Below, one piece after another: positions 14,372-17,033 of a stretch of DNA of 17,033 nt. The DNA comes from JANQPA01 sp964628385. GTDB lineage: Bacteria; Bacteroidota; Bacteroidia; Chitinophagales; Saprospiraceae. Position 1 is the stretch's first letter, and the number at the start of each line of letters is the position of its first letter. Location: positions 1 through 17,033 of the forward strand of contig CAZVOD010000091.1 of assembly GCA_964628385.1 (NCBI GenBank), given 5' to 3'. The position numbers were made by a program, and so were the translations under genes. A model generated the notes under the pieces. It did no database searches and was not told the origin of the DNA. It was given only the letters and a program-made list of their open reading frames with translations.

Positions 14372-15131
14372 TCCCCTGATTTAAGGCTTTTAGCAAATCG
14401 GTAAACTGTGGCTCCAAGAGGGCATACTGCTTTGCATCAAGGGCATGCTGACCATACCAGACTCGCTCAAAAACGCCCGTGATATTTCTGAAGCGATCAT
14501 AAAAAGCCGTCGATGAGAGCTCCCGTAGATACTCGCGGTTGGTCTTATCTTTTTTCCAGGTAATTAGTTTTTTTTGAGAAAAACGCTGTAGAACAGACAG
14601 GTAATACAAACGAACGGCCAGGCGGTAATCACCGGCTTTCAGAGCTTGCTCAATGAGCGGGTTAAGCGCTGCTTCTTCCAAGTGATCCTCCAGTTCTTCT
14701 ACTGTGATCTTTTGCCTGGTACCAATCTTTTTATTGCGCTTAAAATCCCTGCCAATCAATGCCCTCAGCAAAAAGACAATCGCCACAATAGCCAGCATGA
14801 TAACGATACCTTTCAAAAACCAGGAACCAAGGACCACATTGAAAGCACCCCATGGACTGTTACTTTCATAATCCTGCCCCTGAATACCATCATTGCTGCG
14901 AATAGTTTCTTTTTTCTTCCTTTGTTGGTCATTAACCCTGCTATAGTCCAATGGCTCGGTAAGCTCAGACCAGGCTTGCCGATCAAAGCCTCGTTCAATG
15001 ATGTTCTCGTGGTTGTACTCCTCCAAAGCCTCTTGTGCCGATACAACACTGGTAATCAGCAAGAGTACAGTTACTATCCATAAGTTACAACTATTCTTTT
15101 TCAAGTCCTTGTATTTTTTGACTCTTCCCAA
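14361..15131 (-). CDS. DUF4129 membrane protein
   Basis: The longest frame is 256 residues from TTG 15131; TTG 15104 would also give a full signal peptide (NLWIVTVLLLITSVVSAQ) with less leader. No ATG is available in this part, so a non-ATG start is used either way. After the signal come a charged extracytoplasmic stretch (34-95), one membrane segment (about 105-124, KGIVIMLAIVAIVFLLRAL), and a cytoplasmic helical domain with the DUF4129 pattern: AGDYRLAVRLYYLSVLQ, then KLITWKKDKTNREYL, and FERVWYGQHALD near the end. DUF4129 proteins commonly occur with MoxR/DUF58 systems, and some fuse to transglutaminase-type enzymes; none is present here. It overlaps the upstream SpoIIM gene by up to 41 bases and the downstream DUF4350 gene by 11. 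Confidence 0.87.
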   Translation of the reverse strand: MGRVKKYKDLKKNSCNLWIVTVLLLITSVVSAQEALEEYNHENIIERGFDRQAWSELTEPLDYSRVNDQQRKKKETIRSNDGIQGQDYESNSPWGAFNVVLGSWFLKGIVIMLAIVAIVFLLRALIGRDFKRNKKIGTRQKITVEELEDHLEEAALNPLIEQALKAGDYRLAVRLYYLSVLQRFSQKKLITWKKDKTNREYLRELSSTAFYDRFRNITGVFERVWYGQHALDAKQYALLEPQFTDLLKALNQGNEK

Positions 15132-16944
15132 TTTCCTTTATGCGTTGGCGAAGTACCGGAGCTTCTTTTATTTCTCTTAGGGTATAATATTGAACGCCAA
15201 TTCCACAAACTACCAGCAGGTAGAGCGTATGAATGGCAAAGCTCACGATGAAGGTCAGTAAAATAACACTCAGCTGATCCAGTGCTTCTTGCTCAAGATA
15301 AACGATCCAGCTGACATAGCTGAAAAAATAGCGAAATAAACTCGAGTCAACGATCAGGAAGAAAAACAAGCTGATAATCAACAGGATCAAAAACAGACCG
15401 AGAATCCGGGCATAATTCTTGGAAAGGAGAAAGCTCATACGCTGAACGTTATGCCACAAATTATTTCTTTCTACTTGCATAATAAAATTAAAAAGCACTG
15501 GCACTGGAAAAACAAAAACCAACAAAAAGATGGTATACCAATCGTTGGTTTGCAACATAAGATTCAGCGTGACGACCCCCATCAATAGATTAATGCCCGT
15601 TAAGAGCAAGCCCCAACGGCCGCGCTGATAATCCTTCTGAATAGTTTGAAGGATGTAGTGTTGCCCCAGCGTTGTGAGTACTACGTAGATAAGCGTATTG
15701 ATGACAAATAAATACGGAATACTTTCATTAACAAAAAAGATCTCCATAACAGCAATCAGACCAGAAGTACCAGCCGGATAATAAAAAACATTAGCCGGTT
15801 GCTGCGTAGCCAACGAAAAAGTAAGTAGGCAGTATACAGTAGTACTTAGAAAAATCAGGGTGAAAAACGATTTGTATTTTTCTCTAAATACAACAAAAAT
15901 ATCGGAAAAGATATCTCCGGAGCTTTTAACCTCCCCGGTATCTACCACCTGATCAGCGTGGGGAACAAACTGCTGATCCTTGATCGGTTCTGTCGCATTG
16001 GCTACAGCTCTTATTCTGGGGTACCAAACAAAGTAAATCAAAACGATAAGCAAGCAACAGAAAATAAAGAAGCCTCTGATCAGGTCGGGTGTTTCGGTAA
16101 ATCGGGTCAAATAACCCTCAATAAAGCCTGCCAGAACAATCACCGGAGCTATACCGATCATTATCTTCAAGCCTCGCCGGGCTGATTTTTGGAAAGCCTG
16201 AAGCCGCGTGTAGGTTCCCGGAAAAAGAAGGCCACGGCCCATGGTCAGACCAGCTGCCCCTGAAATGATAATAGCCGAGATTTCCAGTGTTCCGTGAGTC
16301 CATATAGTCAGGAAGGATTCCAGGAACAACCCTTCTTCTATGAAAAAATACTGAAAAGCACCAACCATAATCCCGTTAGAGAGTAGCTGCAATACGGTAC
16401 CAATACCGAATAAAACGCCGAATACAAAAGTCAGAAAAGCAACGTACAGGTTATTAAATGTGATGCCAAAAGACATGGTAAAGGCGCCTTTTTGCTTGTA
16501 GACAGCCATGGGATCGCCAGACTCTATATTTTCTACGGTCATATTGACATAATCTTCGCCAAGCACCACGGTGATGTACTCCGGATCCATCGCACAGGAA
16601 AAAGCGCCGATAGCCATAGCCAGAACGAATACCCAGAAGGATAGGCGAAATTCTTTGCGGGAAGCATAGATCAACCTTGGCAGCTCATCGTACCAGAATT
16701 GACCTACCTTTTTTAGTGGAGATTGACGGCTGCGATATATACTAAAAAATACCCTTTGGGCAATTCCATTCAAATACACTCTCACAGAGCGATTAGAATA
16801 AAAGGTTCTGGAATAGGACAGGTCATCCGTAATTTGTATAAACAGGTTATTCAATTTTTCGGGATCACGTACTTCTCCTTCCAGTACTTTTTCAAAATCC
16901 TGCCACTTTGATTTATTTTGCTCTATAAACTTAGTTTCGCGCAT
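15091..16944 (-). CDS. SpoIIM-family membrane protein fused to a second membrane domain
   Basis: The protein has 617 residues, about twice the usual length of Bacteroidota SpoIIM proteins (roughly 320). Residues 1-312 are the SpoIIM part: a soluble N-terminus with SRTFYSNRSVRVYLN, membrane segments at about 102-119, 160-200, 212-236, 260-279 and 291-308, and the family signature WTHGTLEISAIIISGAAGL (215-233). A linker (313-350) leads to a second domain with about six more membrane segments (361-379, 409-428, 444-465, 469-490, 513-533, 558-583), ending in GVQYYTLREIKEA. In related genomes I recall a separate membrane protein with such a tail near spoIIM, so this looks like a gene fusion. Sporulation is not implied; in Bacteroidota this family sits in MoxR envelope modules. 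It is the first gene of the minus-strand run. Confidence 0.85.
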   Translation of the reverse strand: MRETKFIEQNKSKWQDFEKVLEGEVRDPEKLNNLFIQITDDLSYSRTFYSNRSVRVYLNGIAQRVFFSIYRSRQSPLKKVGQFWYDELPRLIYASRKEFRLSFWVFVLAMAIGAFSCAMDPEYITVVLGEDYVNMTVENIESGDPMAVYKQKGAFTMSFGITFNNLYVAFLTFVFGVLFGIGTVLQLLSNGIMVGAFQYFFIEEGLFLESFLTIWTHGTLEISAIIISGAAGLTMGRGLLFPGTYTRLQAFQKSARRGLKIMIGIAPVIVLAGFIEGYLTRFTETPDLIRGFFIFCCLLIVLIYFVWYPRIRAVANATEPIKDQQFVPHADQVVDTGEVKSSGDIFSDIFVVFREKYKSFFTLIFLSTTVYCLLTFSLATQQPANVFYYPAGTSGLIAVMEIFFVNESIPYLFVINTLIYVVLTTLGQHYILQTIQKDYQRGRWGLLLTGINLLMGVVTLNLMLQTNDWYTIFLLVFVFPVPVLFNFIMQVERNNLWHNVQRMSFLLSKNYARILGLFLILLIISLFFFLIVDSSLFRYFFSYVSWIVYLEQEALDQLSVILLTFIVSFAIHTLYLLVVCGIGVQYYTLREIKEAPVLRQRIKEIGKSQKIQGLEKE

Positions 16945-17033
16945 GAACGTTACTATTTCTATTCCAGAAGGTAATATGGAAGTTGTTTAAAAATGTCGTT
17001 TCATGTTTGCAGACAAAACATTGTGCAGCAAAT

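Noticed and set aside
15091..16944. Reading the SpoIIM homology as evidence of sporulation
   Set aside because: SpoIIM-family proteins are common in non-sporulating Bacteroidota next to MoxR/DUF58 genes, and nothing else here is sporulation-related.
16943..17033. A divergent gene start at the right edge (ATG 16943 reading MNVTISIPEGNMEVV, and open frames from 16993 and 17003)
   Set aside because: The first frame stops after 15 codons. The others are cut by the window edge after 10-13 codons and match no family start I know. A divergent gene beyond the edge is plausible but cannot be supported.

Overview
The window looks like chromosomal DNA of a member of the Bacteroidota. The evidence is a SusC-style TonB-dependent receptor with an N-terminal carboxypeptidase-like domain, FISUMP, DUF6134, DUF4350 and six-bladed-propeller lipoprotein families, a DUF4369/TlpA-type lipoprotein, a SpoIIM-DUF4129-DUF4350-MoxR-DUF58 gene block, and a near absence of strong Shine-Dalgarno sites. 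A Saprospiria- or Cytophagia-like host is possible, but I cannot fix the lineage from this window. No tRNA, rRNA, insertion sequence or CRISPR array was seen, and no gene-free stretch exceeds 300 bases.

Left part (1-2680, plus strand): an AT-rich gene for a secreted protein with a ten-cysteine C-terminal tail, a lipoprotein predicted to be a six-bladed beta-propeller, and a small cupin. The first two together resemble the recurrent but unexplained Bacteroidota pairing of a Cys-rich exported polypeptide with a propeller lipoprotein. The spacers here carry unusual dyad structures. One is a long stem-loop before the cupin gene that recurs, in similar sequence and size, 5.8 kb away. Another is a cluster of near-perfect palindromes between the cupin gene and the convergent receptor gene.

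Middle part (2682-8978): a heme-receptor-type TonB-dependent receptor with an uninterrupted G8 tract in its plug domain, and a small membrane-anchored protein upstream of it, both on the minus strand. Next come a DUF6134 periplasmic protein (plus) and an MFS transporter (minus), whose genes overlap tail to tail. Last is a CsgG-like/FISUMP two-domain exported protein (plus), whose leader contains the second copy of the long stem-loop and a competing hairpin ending one base before the start codon.

Right part (9044-16944, minus strand): a tightly packed six-gene run read right to left: SpoIIM-family membrane protein fused to a second membrane domain, DUF4129, DUF4350, MoxR AAA+ ATPase, DUF58/vWA, and a thioredoxin-fold lipoprotein. 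Overlapping stops and starts join the first four genes. In related bacteria this block is read as a MoxR-centred envelope module in which the ATPase acts with the vWA/DUF58 protein and membrane partners; its substrate is unknown.

The most unusual signal is in the noncoding DNA: the two-copy structured element (2027-2093 and 7875-7940) with pairing-preserving differences, and the mutually exclusive hairpin before the FISUMP gene.
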